Assembly: GCA_025200525.1 (NCBI GenBank)
Contig: CM045762.1
Location: 102,698,682-102,762,681 of the forward strand
DNA: 64,000 nucleotides
Direction: 5' to 3'
From: Camellia lanceoleosa
Taxonomy: Eukaryota; Streptophyta; Magnoliopsida; Ericales; Theaceae
Under the pieces are notes generated by a model that was given only the letters and a program-made list of their open reading frames with translations, made no database searches and was not told the DNA's origin. This document shows, piece after piece, positions 21,841 to 33,746 of the stretch (position 1 is its first letter; each line of letters starts with the position of its first letter). A program made the position numbers and the translations under genes.

Positions 21841-22128
21841 CACCGGAGATGGTGGCCTAGTGGAGAAGGCATCTCTCTCTACAGGCGTGACCCAGGTTCA
21901 ACTCTTGGGAGGAGCGAATTTCTCTATTTCGTAGTTGGCTTTCTTCGGATACCTCACCTGTACTCCCCTTGAAACCTAAGCCCTTCTGTGGCATGTGGTT
22001 GAGCTCTATTGGTGCTTCGGTGGTGGGTTCCTTCCTTTGGGTAAGATTAAATCAGGTAGACAACTGGCTACCCTGGGGCCTGGGCCCACGGATGCAATAA
22101 TGACACCTCAGAGCATTCATTTTTTTTA
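21841..22128 (+). mobile_element. tRNA-derived SINE, copy 1
   Basis: An RNA polymerase III box A (TGGCCTAGTGG, 21853-21863) and box B (GGTTCAACTCT, 21895-21905) are spaced as in a tRNA gene. A conserved body of about 220 bp follows and ends in a T run. The same sequence lies in all four array copies. It is a SINE rather than a tRNA gene because no cloverleaf closes around the boxes. Confidence 0.72.
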
Positions 22129-22841
22129 TAGTTCACAAAAAAAAAAAAAAAAACTTTATAACCAATAAAAATCAATTATTATACCTAATACCTCATGCAT
22201 CCATCAACGTGAATTTATCACAATTTTTCCAATAAAAAGTTTGATTACCACATATAGGGTTATACTATTACTCAAATACTACTACCATAATAATGTAATG
22301 GGTAAATCATACTTTGGATTTAAAAAAAATAGTATAATTTTGACATAATTATATTAAATTTCATATTGTTAAATTTGCATAATACTTGGCTCTTTTTTTC
22401 ATCAGTAAAATCGAGTGGAAAGAAATACAATCGGATTGGAAAATTTTGCTATCTCTAACTGGGAGAACGATGTTGGTTACTACAATTAGGGTTTACAGTG
22501 ACAAAAGGTAGCGGTCGGTGTGATGGGATCAGAGAGGTATACCATTTGTCTTTAATGATAATTTGCTTTCAGGACAAGATTGTAATTAAAAAAAATTAGA
22601 AAAATGGTGATTACACCACTAACATTCTCAATACATACCATTAATATATTAAATTTATATTTCAATAATATCTTCTAATAGAAAAGAGAACTCTTGTATG
22701 CAATATACAAATGAATAGGTACACACGCCTTTATATAAGAGAGAAGATAAGTAGTATATACAGAGAATATACTATAACACTACCGCATCAGAGAGTTCTT
22801 GCACTCCCCATCCTACTGATCTAATTGCTCCATCATTTTCT

Positions 22842-23726
22842 ATGGATGAAGTTGAGTCCATTATCCAGCAGGTGCTTGCCAAATCTGGTACTCTTCCTTA
22901 TCTTGCTCTTTCAATCACATCAGGTAATCCTTTATGGTATTTTGATTCCGCCTGCTGTAATCATATGACCTCTGATTCTACTATATTTTTTTCTATCTCA
23001 TCATCCTTTTCTATTCCCTCTATATATACTGATGATGGTTCTCATATGCCTGTTAGTCAAATTAGTCAAATTTCTACTTCCACTGTATCTCTTTCTAATG
23101 TTTATTACATTCCTGCTCTTAAATTAAACCTTATCTCTATTGGTCAATTGTGTGAACTGGGTCTCACCGTCATTTTTTCTTCTAATGGTTTTTTGGTGCA
23201 AAACCCTCAGACGAAACAGATCCTTGGGATAGGCCGTAGGCATGAACGTTTGTTTGAACTTCTTCGTCTTCGCATTCCATCTACATCATCCACTGCTGCT
23301 TCTGTTGCCTCTTCCGCTGTTTTTACTTCTATGTCTTCTTTTCACCTTTGGTATTATCGCGTGGGACATGTCTCTTTTGGTCATTTAAAAACTTTGGTTT
23401 CTTGTGGTCTATTAGGTCGTGTTAGTTCTGAAAATGTTGATCGTTTACCTTGTCAACTTGCTAAGCACCCTGCATTACCTTTTAATAAAAGTAATTCTAT
23501 TTCTGTTGCCCCGTTTGCTCTTGTGCATTCTGATATATGGGGACCCTCCCCCACCCCGACCATAGGGGGGTCTAGATATTTGTGATTTTTGTTGATGATT
23601 TTTCTCGTTATACTTGGATATTTCTTCTCAAAAACCGGTCTGAACTTAAATAGGTTTATTATGATTTGTCCACCATGGTCCATAGTTAGTTTTCTCAAAC
23701 TATTAAAATCTTTCGCTCTGATTCCA
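22842..23726 (+). pseudogene. Copia protease-integrase fragment, array copy 2
   Basis: The best preserved of the four copies, with an open stretch of 247 codons (22842-23585). Seen in order are the linker MDEVESIIQQVLAKSG, the protease motif WYFDSACCNHMTSD, the region SLSNVYYIPALKLNLISIGQ, the GAG-pre-integrase block FHLWYYRVGHVSFGHLKTL, the cysteine pair CQLAKHP and the integrase start FALVHSDIWGPSPTP. A stop just after GGSRYL ends it; the frame shifts at 23585 and goes on with FFSKTGLNLNRF-type reading from 23589. There is no RT or RNase H. It is probably not translated. Confidence 0.82.
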
Positions 23727-23846
23727 TGTTATGAGAGTAGAAAGAGAAGAGAAAAGAGAACTCTTGTATTCAATGTATAAATGAATAGGTACACACTTCT
23801 TTATATAGGAGAGAAGATAAGTACATACAGAGAATATACTATAACA
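23727..23846 (-). repeat. LTR-like end, array copy 2, right
   Basis: TGTTATGAGAGTAG...ACTATAACA, 120 bp and full length. It has a minus-strand TATATAAAG box. It matches 18994-19113. Confidence 0.78.
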
Positions 23847-25034
23847 GATATATACAAATAATATCCTAATATATCTTAATAAACTATATTAACAATCTTG
23901 ATTTGAGAAGCGAAGATTGAAACGACGGGACAACGGAGATCGAGACGGCACGATGGCAGAGATCGATCGGATCTAAGAGGTGCGATAGCGCGGCGACAGA
24001 GGAAGAAAGATCGACGAGCGATGACAGAGTGGGAGAGATCGACAATCAGTAACGGAGCGAAAGAGACCGACAGCGAAAGGTTTGATTTATTTAACGTATA
24101 TGAATGGGTTTTTTGGTCATTTTATTTAAACTTGTCCGACAAACTTATTCATTTTTTTTTTTTTTTAATCAAACAAATTTTAAATTTAAATTTTTGGATC
24201 GAGTAATCTTTTAATATTGGGGTTGGATTTTGGTTAAAGAGTTCAACCCACTTGTCCATTTATAAAATAATAATTATTGTTTTATATTATTTTAATTATA
24301 AAATAAAGTAGAAAAAATATAAAAAGACTAACATATATTTTTTTTAGGGTTTAAATTAAAGGGAGACTTACGTGTAGGTATAGATTTAATATTCAATAGA
24401 TCCTGTGAGAATTAATAGCATTTTTTATCAAACATTATTAAAAAGCGTTACTAATTGTTAATTTTGAATAACGGTTTAAAAATTATCACAAAAAGTATCA
24501 CAAATTATAAGTTTTAGTGGCAATTTAAAAAAAATTGTCACAAAAAAAGTTATCAATTTTCTACTTACAACGATAGTTTAAAAAATTCATCACGTGAAAA
24601 TGTCACTAATTATAAGTTTTAGCAACAATTTATAAAAATTGTGATAAAAAAAGTCACTAATTATCAATTTTTAAAGACATGCAAAAAATCGTCATAAAAA
24701 ATTATTTTTAACGACGATTTTACTATGAATTATTTTCAATAGGAGTTGATAGGAATTAAATCAAAAAATTAGGACCTAATAATAGTTTATCCTAAATTAT
24801 AACATTTTTTGAAAATCATATTTATTTATCATTGAATTTTGTTAGCATTCTAAGTTTAAATAATAATTAAAAGAATCTAAATAATTTAATATCCATTCAA
24901 GGCAAAAATTAAAAAAATCATAGGGAGACTTATTTATAAGTCCTTTTTCAGACTCTTATGCTAGGGTAAGTCCTATGTAATTTCTTATAGACTCTCAAGT
25001 CCTATTTTCATAAGAATGTATTCCATAAGATCCT

Positions 25035-25265
25035 ACATAAACATAACGTGACGTGACACTTATATAAACGTAACGTAACGTGACATCTATATATACGTAA
25101 CGTAACGTGACACCAATATAAACGTAACGTAACGTGACACCAATATGAACGTAACGTGACACCTACATAAACGTAACGTAACGTGACACATTTATAAACG
25201 TAATGTGACACTTATATAAATGTATCGTGACACTTACATAAACGTAACGTAACGTGTCACGTTAC
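25035..25265. repeat. CGTAACGTGACAC minisatellite, left arm
   Basis: About nine units of 20-26 bp built from ATAAACGTAACGTAACGTGA plus a variable spacer. The inverted counterpart lies at 26095-26265. Confidence 0.85.
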
Positions 25266-25555
25266 GGTTCGCAAACTTAATAAGTTTTTATTTTTTAAAA
25301 TTGAATGTAAAAATATTATATGTTGGTGTCATATTACATTTTATATAAATATGATCTATGATAATATGATTAAAAAAAATAAAAAAATTGACACAAGCAT
25401 TGATCCCCAATGTATAACATTTTTTATATAAGAATGGAAACCCATCTCTCTTCTTCTACTTGCTGATCTCTGCTCTCTTCTCTCCGATTCCATACACCTC
25501 GATTCACGATAATAACTCGTACACCTCTCATCACAGCCCTTGAAATCTCCAATCG

Positions 25556-25822
25556 AACCCCACAGATTTATTTGGTACGAGTGTGGCATCAGAACTTCCG
25601 ACTGAGTTGAAGAAATTGAATATTAAAGATTTCGGGGAGGTTGATGGAAGTAATCTTAATTGTAGTGCTGATGATAAGAAGTCTGCCTTTGGGAACATTA
25701 ATAAGTGCAGTAATTCTTTGGATGGAAGCTCAGCAAATATGCTTCCTGATAAGATGAAAAATTTGAACATGAATGACTCTCTAAATACTTACGTTGGTGA
25801 GAAGGAAGAGGTCAATATCTAA
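25556..25822 (+). pseudogene. Captured gene fragment in the Pack-MULE-like element
   Basis: An open stretch encodes DLFGTSVASELPTELKKLNI, then KDFGEVDGSNLNCSADDKKS, and near its end MLPDKMKNLNMNDSLNTYVG, stopping at 25820-25822. It is hydrophilic, with two related 'LP..(L/M)K.LN(I/M)' repeats. A T/C-rich leader-like stretch precedes it (25440-25555). The style recalls the disordered FG-type N-termini of plant DnaJ/TPR proteins, but that is a memory-based guess. It is a fragment, with no folded domain recognised. Confidence 0.5.
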
Positions 25823-26094
25823 GGAAGCTTGTGATCATGGGTTTGGACTATTGAAAATTTAAAATCCTGGCATCCACTTTCATACTTTAAAAAAAATATA
25901 TTATTATTATTATTTTATAATGATAATAAGTTGGACTATCGAAAATTACAAAATATTAGAATCTTATAAGAAATGTTGAAGATTTTTTAAATTTTATTTT
26001 AATGGTTTGACAAAAGAGTTTTTCGCTTATTTGATTCGTATAAGATATTATAATCAAACTTAATAAAAAAATTGAATAGTACCATAAATCATAG

Positions 26095-26265
26095 GTGTCA
26101 CGTTATGTTACGTTTATGTAGATATGTTACGTTACGTTTATATAGGTGTCACGTTATGTTTATGTAGGTGTCACGTTACGTTACGTTTATGTAGATGTCA
26201 CGTTATGTATAGGTGTCACGTTACGTTTATGTAGGTGTCACGTTACGTTACGTTTATATCAATTT
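26095..26265. repeat. CGTAACGTGACAC minisatellite, right arm (inverted)
   Basis: GTGTCACGTTACGTTACGTT words spaced by TATGTAG or TATATAG, the inverse of the left arm. The two arms could pair into a long foldback. Confidence 0.85.
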
Positions 26266-27032
26266 CCCTATATATGGTTTTATTATTATTTATGATATTA
26301 ACAACTAATATTGAGGGTAAATGTGTCAAGAAACTTCCCACAGGACTTATGGGAACATAAGTTTTTTTGTGGGACCAAATGTAGCACAAGTCTCCCTAAT
26401 AGGACTTATAAATAATTTTCCCAAAATCATAACACATATTTATTGGGTTAAGTGGGAAAATTGGAAATTGAATTTTTTTTTTCTTTTTTCAATACCAGGC
26501 TTGAGAGATAATGTAAGCCCGACCTGAGGTTTGTTACCCCTACCTAAAGCAGTATAAAAAGAATTCGTTATGGTATTAAAAGTTCAACAGTTCTAACTTT
26601 GCAGTTGGTAACCCATTTTAGATTTTCTTTATTTGATGTGTTTTTTTCAATACCTATCATCTGAAATTGCAAAAGATGATTTCAAGCACTTGTAAAAATA
26701 AAAAATAAAAAAATTTGTTTCATTGTTTTGATTGATCGAAAAACCAATCTATTCACTTATTTTATATTATTTTTGAAATTTCATATTTCATATTTATCTT
26801 TTTTGAAAGTTTGTGAAAAGACAAATCCACATATATCAAAATTTTTAAAAACGAATTTATAAAACTCAAGTTATAAGCTTTTCAAAAAATTTAGCACAAA
26901 ATATTCACAAAATGCAAAAATATCAAGAACTGTGCTTTCCATCATATGTATGTATGTAATCTGTTCAAAAAACCATATGTATGTACTTACCAACCATGAA
27001 ATGTCATGCATTTATCTTTTTATAACTAATAT

Positions 27033-27324
27033 CACCGGAGATGGTGGCCTAGTGGAGAAGGCATCTCTCTCTACAGGCGTGACCCAGGTTCAATTCTTGG
27101 GAGGAGCGAATTTCGCTGTTTCGTAGCTGGCTTTCTTCAGAGACCTCGCTTGTACTCCCCTCGAAACCTAAGCTCATTTGTGGCATGTGGTTGAGCTCTA
27201 TTGGTGCTTCGGTGATGGGTTCCTTCCTTTGGGTTGGATTAAATTAGGTAGACAACTGGCTACCCTTGGGCTTGGGCCCACGGATGCAATAATGACACCT
27301 CAGAGCATTCTTTTTTTTTTTTTT
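27033..27324 (+). mobile_element. tRNA-derived SINE, copy 2
   Basis: Box A TGGCCTAGTGG and box B GGTTCAATTCT are intact. The body ends with a run of about 14 T. It aligns with 21841-22128. Confidence 0.72.
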
Positions 27325-28036
27325 ATAGTTCATTAAAAAAAAACTTTATAACCAATAAAAATCAATTATTATACCTAATACCTCATGCAGCCATCAACGT
27401 GAATTTATCAACAATTTTTCCAATAAAAGTTTGATTACCACATATAGGTTATACTATTAGTCTAATACTACTACCATAATAATGTAATGGGTAAATTATA
27501 CTTGGGCTTTAAAAAAAAAGTTATAATTTTGACATAATTATATTAAATTTTATATTGTTAAATTTGCATAATACTTGGCTCTTTTTTTCATTAATAAAAT
27601 CGAGTGGAAAGAATTACAATTGGATTGGAAAATTTTGCTATCTGTAACTGGGAGAACGATGTTGGTTACTACAGTTACGGTTTACAGCGACAAAAGGTAG
27701 CGGTCGGTGTGATGGGATCAGAGAGGTATACCATTTGTCTTTAACAGTAATTTGCTTTAAGGACAAGATCGTAATTAAAAAAATTAGAAAAATGTGATTC
27801 TATTTACACACCACTAACATTCTCAATACATACCATTAATATATTAAATTTATATTTCAATAATATCTTTTAATAGAAAAGAGAACTCTTGTATTCAATA
27901 TATAAATGAATAGGTACACACTCCTTTATATAGGAGAGAAGATAAGTAGTATATACAGAGAATATACTATAACACTGCTGCATCAGAGAGTTCTTGCACT
28001 CCCCACCCTACTAATCCTATTGCTCCATCATTTTCT

Positions 28037-28922
28037 ATGGATGAAGTTGAGTCCATTATCCAGTAGGTTCTTGCCAAATCTGGTACTCTTCCTTATCTTG
28101 CTCTTTCAGTCACATCAGGTAATCTTTCATGGTATTTTGATTCCGCCTGCTGTAATCATATGACCTCTGATTCTACTATATTTCCTTCTATCTCATCATC
28201 CTTTTCTGTTCCCTCTATATATACTGTTGATGGTTCTCATATGTCTGTTAGTCAAATTGGTCAAATTTTTACTTCCACTGTATCTTTTTCTAATGTTTAT
28301 TACATTTCTGCTCTTAAATTAAACCTTATCTCTATTGGTCAATTGTGTAAACTTGGTCTCACCGTCACTTTTTCTGCTACTGGTTGTTTGGTGCAAAACC
28401 CTCAGACGAAATAGATCCTTGGGATAGGCCGTAGGCGTGGACGTCTGTTCAAGATTCTTTATCTTCGCATTCTATCTACATCATCTACTGCTGCTTCTAC
28501 TTCTACTTCCGCTGCTTCTACTTCTATGTCTTCTTTTCATCTTTAGCATTGTCGTATAGAACATGTCTTTTTTGGTCATTTAAAAACTTTGGTTTCTGGT
28601 GGTCAGTTAGGTCGTGTTAGTTCTGAAAATGTTGATTGTTTACCTTGTCAACTTGCTAAACAGCCTGCATTACCTTTTAATAAAAGCAATTCTATTTCTA
28701 TTGCCCCGTTTGCTCCTGTGCATTTTGATATATGGGGACCCTCCCCCACCCCGACCATGGGGGGGTCTAGATATTTTGTGATATTTGTTGATAATTTTTC
28801 TCGTTATACTTGGATATCTCTTCTCAAAAACCGGTCTGAACTTAAATAGGTTTATTATGATTTCTCTGCCATGGTCCATACTCAGTTTTCTCAAACTATT
28901 AAAACCTTTCGCTCTGATAATA
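28037..28922 (+). pseudogene. Copia protease-integrase fragment, array copy 3
   Basis: The same segment as copies 1, 2 and 4. A TAG follows the first codons (after ESIIQ). The protease motif DSACCNHMTSDSTIF is at about 28140-28185. A TAG at about 28411 ends the next stretch, and the zinc-region tryptophan codon is replaced by a stop. An open stretch at 28589-28849 covers CQLAKQP ... DIWGPSPTPTMGGSRYFVIF. It ends at the altered reversed primer site. It is clearly dead. Confidence 0.78.
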
Positions 28923-29042
28923 TGTTATGAGAGTAGAAAGAGAAGAGAAAAGAGAACTCTTGTATTCAATGTATAAATGAATAGGTACATACTTCTTTAT
29001 ATAGGAGAGAAGATAAGTATATACAGAGAATATATTATAACA
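28923..29042 (-). repeat. LTR-like end, array copy 3, right
   Basis: TGTTATGAGAGTAG...ATTATAACA, 120 bp, matching the other copies. Confidence 0.78.
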
Positions 29043-29060
29043 GATATATACAAATAATAT

Positions 29061-30485
29061 TGTCACGCCCTCAAAATAGAGAGGATAAACCAACTCAAGA
29101 GATTCATAGATATGATAGAAAATGTTACACAATCATTCATCAGAGTTTATATTAGAAGAGGCATTACATGCATTATACTTTCAAAAATGTTCATTCTGAA
29201 ACTACAACATCTACCTCCATACATATAAAACCTTCGGCTTGAACAAACATTTAACACAAAACAAAATAACAAAGTGGCCTTCAGCCCTTAAACCTCCCAA
29301 GCTATATCCTTGGAGGCGGCATGTCACTTGTACCTGAAAATGGTTTCTCAAGTAGGGTGAGCCAAAGCCCAGTAGAGATATATGCTAAAACAGTATATGA
29401 GATTTAATGAAGATAAGTATCAGATAAATGTGCAATATTCATAACCAACACATATTCTTTCCAAGACCATTCAATGTAGATAACCATACCTCAATCCATT
29501 TCTATTCATCCATTTCGGATTAATCTATTTACCAAATTCATTATCATCTAATCAACCAAAATGAAACTACACCTTAGTGGTTTACAATTCAATACATTCA
29601 TCAATCCAACATTTCTATTTTTTTGCCATTTTACGGAATTCACATCCGAGGGAATCGACACCCATATATATATAAGATTTCGGGACTTTCACCCTAGACA
29701 CTCCAGCCAACTTAGTTTTCAATGGAGCCCATCCCCTATCTCCTCCCAAACAATGATACATATACAATGTATTTAAAAGCGTTGCCATATACAATGACTA
29801 ACCAAGTCACGTATTCAATAGTTTAATCAAACCGTCATATTCAATGACATAATTCAAATGATTAGTTTCAATTCACTTAATCCTTATGCAGTTTCTAAAA
29901 CAATCATAGCTATTCTTTACCGATAGCCCAAAATAGATATTTCTAAACAGATATACAATCTATCAAACAGATAATTTATCAAATTTCCATAGGTGAGTGA
30001 CTTAACAAATCCAACTACACCAATCATTTATACACCTTTCCAATTTCATATTTCCCACATCAATTTCATTATTTATACAAAATAATTTATTTAATACAAA
30101 TTAGGGCAAGTTTCCATTTTTCCAAATATTAACCCCAAGACCCAATTTCACCAATTATGCTTAAGTAATATCATGTTCAAGACCTCCCATACATATGTGG
30201 AGCCCAAAAGTAGAAAACCCCTCTTTCTAAATTCGAACCCAAACCCTAGTTTCACCCAAATCCTCTCAAATTCCACAATTTATACAAAATGACCAATACC
30301 TAGGTTAAAATTCATATTAAAGAGTAGAATATCCCTACCTCAACGTTAGGAGAGCAAAAGAGAAGGTGGAGACACTTCAAACAAGCCGACACCACGATCT
30401 ATTTAGATCAACACGGAGCCCTCAAGGTGCTCTACCTTTTTAACAAAGGAACTAAGGTTGAGAGACCCCCAAATCAAGGTGTATT

Positions 30486-30524
<39 letters not shown>

Positions 30525-31105
30525 AGAGACAGAAAGAGTCGGGTTAGGGTTCTTAGGGAAAAAGAAGATCAAAAGTGATATAAAATCACCCTATGGTGAA
30601 CTGATATACGCGACCTTCACTCGAGCGAAGGAGTTATCGCTTGAGCGACCAGACATAACAAGTGACCTTGCTCGAGTGCAAGAAGTGTCGCTCGAGCATA
30701 AAATGAAAAGCTTAAGAAGTTTTACAGACGCACACGAACGCTCGAGCGAGGTGCAAGAAGCCTCGCTCGAGTGAAGCACTTCACCTTCCCAGAAATTCTG
30801 CGTTCGGGAAAGAAACCTGAGGACTCTCAATTCTGGCTCGAGTGCAAGAAACCTTGCTCGATCGAAGAAACAAATTACAAAAAGCTCGCTCGAGCGCAAG
30901 AAGCCTTGCTCGAGCAAAGAGTCCAAAATCTGGGCAACAACAGTCTAGACCAACTAGCAACCAACTTGTTCCAAACACGCCCAACATATTCCAAAGCTCA
31001 AATTCAAAGAGTTAAAGGAGGAAAACAAGACATGGGTGCAATACTAAGCCACGTAACTTGAGTTTGGAATACAACAAAGGTCGGGTCAAAACCAGGATCG
31101 CTATA
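29061..31105 (-). mobile_element. Solo LTR (2,045 bp), reverse orientation, nested in array copy 3
   Basis: It is flanked by perfect AATAT duplications (29056-29060 and 31106-31110). On the minus strand it begins TATAGCGATCC (canonical TG changed to TA) and ends GAGGGCGTGACA. The site is empty in copies 1, 2 and 4. It shares the CTCGAGC clusters and GGGCTTTGGCTCACC-type region with the solo LTR at 2182-4435, so it is a relative in opposite orientation. A (GA)n run lies at 30489-30520. No real ORF is present. Confidence 0.85.
30608..30920. repeat. Cluster of GCTCGAGC-type motifs in the reverse solo LTR
   Basis: About ten copies of GCTCGAGC or close variants (ACTCGAGC, GCTCGAGT, GCTTGAGC) occur, many followed by GCAAGAAG. 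They correspond to the CTCGAGCGG cluster at 3246-3432. Confidence 0.75.
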
Positions 31106-32739
31106 AATATCCTAATATATCTTAATATACTATATTAACAATCTTGATCTGAGAAGCAAAGATTGAAATGACGCGACAACAGAGATTGAGACGGCATGAT
31201 GGCAGAGATCAATTGGATCTAAGAGGCACGATAGTGTGGCGACAGAGGAAGAAAGATCGACGAGTGATGATGGAGTGGGAGAGATCGACAGTCAGCAACA
31301 GAGTGAAAGAGACCGACAACGAAAGGTTTGATTTGTTTAACGTATAGGTCATTTTATTTAAACTTGTCCGACAAACTTATTCAGTTTTTTGATCATTAAT
31401 CAAACAAAATTTAAATTTGAATTTTTGGATCGAGTAATCTTTTAATATTGGGGTTGGATTTTAGTTAAAAAGTTCAGCCCACTTGTCCATTTACAAAATA
31501 TTAATTATTGTTTTATATTATTTTAATTATAAAATGAAGTAGAAAAAATACACAAAGACTAACATATATTTTTTTAGGGTTTAAATTAAAGGGAGACTTA
31601 TGTGTAGGTATAGATTTAATATTCAATAGATCCTGTGAGAATTAATAGTATTTTTTATTAAATATTATTAAAAAGCATCACTAATTGTTAATTTTGAATA
31701 ACAGTTTAAAAATTATCACTAATTATAAGTTTTAGTGACAATTTAAAAAAATTGTCACAAAAAAAGTTATCAATTTCCAACTTACAACGATAGTTTAAAA
31801 AATTCATCACATAAAAATGTCACTAATTATAAGTTTTAGCAACAATTTATAAAAATTGTGATAAAAAAAGTCACTAATTATCAATTTTTAAAGACATGCA
31901 AAAAAATCGTCATAAAACATTATTTTTAACGACGATTTTACTATGAATTATTTTCAATAGGAGTTGATAGGAATTAAATCTAAAAATTAGGACCTAATAG
32001 TAATTTATCCTAAATTAAAACATTTGTTGAAAATCATATTTATTTATCATTGAATTTTGTTAACATTCTAAATTTAAATAATAAATAAAAGGATCTAAAT
32101 AATTTAATATCCATTCAAGACAAAAATTAAAAAAAAGAATAACTCATATTTATTGGGTTAAGTGGGAAAATTGGAAATTGGAAATTTTTTTTTTTTTCAA
32201 GACCAGGCTTGAGATATAGTGCAAGCCCGACCTAAGGTTTGTCACCCCTACCTAAAGCAGTATAAAAAAAAATTCGTTATGGTATTAAAAGTTCAACAGT
32301 TCTAACTTTGCACCTGGTAATCCATTTTAGATTTTCTTTATTAGATGTATTTTTTTCAATATCTATCCTTAGAAATTGCCAAAGATGATTTCAAGCACTT
32401 GTAAAGGTTAAAAAAAAAATTTGTTTCATTGTTTTGATTGATCGAAAAACCAATCTATTCACTTATTTTATATTATTTTTGAAATTTCATATTTCATATT
32501 TATCTTTTTTGAAAGTTTGTGAGAAAGACAAATCCACATATATCAAAATTTTTAAAAACGAATTTATAAAACTCAAGTTATAAGCTTTTCAAAAAATTTA
32601 TCACAAAATATTCACAAAATGCAAAAATATCAAGAACTGTGCTTTCCATCATGTGTATGTATGTAATCTGTTCAAAAAACCATATGTATGTACTTACCAA
32701 CCATGAAATGTCATGCATTTATCTTTTTATAACTAATAT

Positions 32740-33033
32740 CACCGAAGATAGTGACCTAGTGGAGAAGGCATCTCTCTCTACAGGCGTGACCCAGGTTCAA
32801 TTCTTGAGAGGAGCGAATTTCGTTGTTTCGTAGATGGCTTTCTTCGGAGACCTCGCCTGTACTCCCCTCGAAACCTAAGCTCGTCTGTGACGTGTGGTTG
32901 AGCTCTCTATTGGTGCTTCGGTGGTGGGTCCCTTCCTTTGGGTTAGATTAAATCAGGCAGACAACTGGCTACCCTGGGGCCTGGGCCCACGGATGCAATA
33001 ATGACACCTCAAAGCATTCTTTTTTTTTTTTTT
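32740..33033 (+). mobile_element. tRNA-derived SINE, copy 3
   Basis: It aligns with the other SINE copies. Box A is changed to TGACCTAGTGG; box B GGTTCAATTCT is kept. It ends in a T run. Confidence 0.7.
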
Positions 33034-33746
33034 ATAGTTCATAAAAAAAAACTTTATAACCAATAAAAATCAATTATTATACCTAATACCTCATGCAGCC
33101 ATCAACGTGAATTTATCAACAATTTTTCAAATAAAAAGTTTGATTGCCACATATAGGGTTATACTATTACTCTAATACTACTACCATAATAATGTAATGG
33201 GTAAATTATACTTGGGCTTTAAAAAAAAAGTTATAATTTTGACATAATTATATTAAATTTTATAATGTTAAATTTGCATAATACTTGGCACTTTTTTTCA
33301 TTAATAAGATCGAGTGGAAAGAAATACAATCGGATTGGAAAATTTTGCTATCTGTAACTGGGAGAACGATGTTGGTTACTACAGTTAGGGTTTACAGCGA
33401 CAAAAGGTAGCGGTCGGTGTGATGGGATCAGAGAGGTATACCATTTGTCTTTAACGGTAATTTGCTTTAAGGACAAGATCGTAATTAAAAAAATTAGAAA
33501 AATGTGATTCTATTTACACACCACTAACATTCTCAATACATACCATTAATATATTAAATTTATATTTCAATAATATCTTTTAATAGAAAAGAGAACTCTT
33601 GTATTCAATATATAAATGAATAGGTACACACGCCTTTATATAGGAGAAAAGATAAGTAGTATATACAGAGAATATACTATAACACTGCTGCATCAGAGAG
33701 TTCTTGCACTCCCCACCCTACTGATCCTATTGCTCCATCATTTTCT

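Larger units (their letters stand above)
19018..22680. repeat. Tandem array unit, copy 1 (3.66 kb)
   Basis: This is the first of four head-to-tail copies. The unit runs from GAAAAGAGAACTCTTG inside the left LTR to TTTCAATAATATCTTCTAATA. It contains the pol fragment, right LTR, leader-like segment, short-repeat array, an AT-rich stretch, the SINE and a tail beginning the TIR element seen intact at 37194. Copies 2-4 start at the same base of the LTR, which fixes the breakpoints. Confidence 0.88.
24923..26422. mobile_element. Pack-MULE-like element (1.5 kb) with minisatellite arms
   Basis: It begins GGGAGACTTATTTATAAGTC and ends (minus strand) GGGAAAATTATTTATAAGTC. It is flanked by perfect 9-bp duplications AAAATCATA (24914-24922 and 26423-26431), the size MULEs make. 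The corresponding site in copies 1, 3 and 4 is empty, confirming insertion. Inside each arm is a minisatellite of CGTAACGTAACGTGACAC words, direct at about 25035-25265 and inverted at about 26095-26265. The centre holds a gene-like segment (about 25440-25822). No transposase is present. Confidence 0.85.
22681..27875. repeat. Tandem array unit, copy 2 (5.2 kb with insert)
   Basis: The second head-to-tail copy. Without the 1,500-bp element at 24923-26422 and one 9-bp duplication it is about 3.69 kb, like copy 1. It starts at the same base of the truncated LTR (GAAAAGAGAACTCTTG) and ends AATATCTTTTAATA. Confidence 0.88.
27876..33585. repeat. Tandem array unit, copy 3 (5.7 kb with insert)
   Basis: The third copy. 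Without the solo LTR at 29061-31105 and one AATAT duplication it is about 3.66 kb. Its start and end are the same as in the other copies. Confidence 0.88.

Noticed and set aside
21841..21910. tRNA gene suggested by box A and box B
   Set aside because: No acceptor stem or anticodon arm closes around the boxes; a conserved body of about 220 bp follows, so a SINE is the better call.
21716..21934. Open frame of about 65-70 codons recurring in all four array copies (also 26932, 32639, 36334)
   Set aside because: It runs across AT-rich DNA into the SINE head; its recurrence is explained by the tandem array, not protein conservation.
30427..31061. Overlapping open frames on both strands in the reverse solo LTR
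   Set aside because: They arise from the repeated GCTCGAGC words and a GA microsatellite; the LTR has no known coding capacity.
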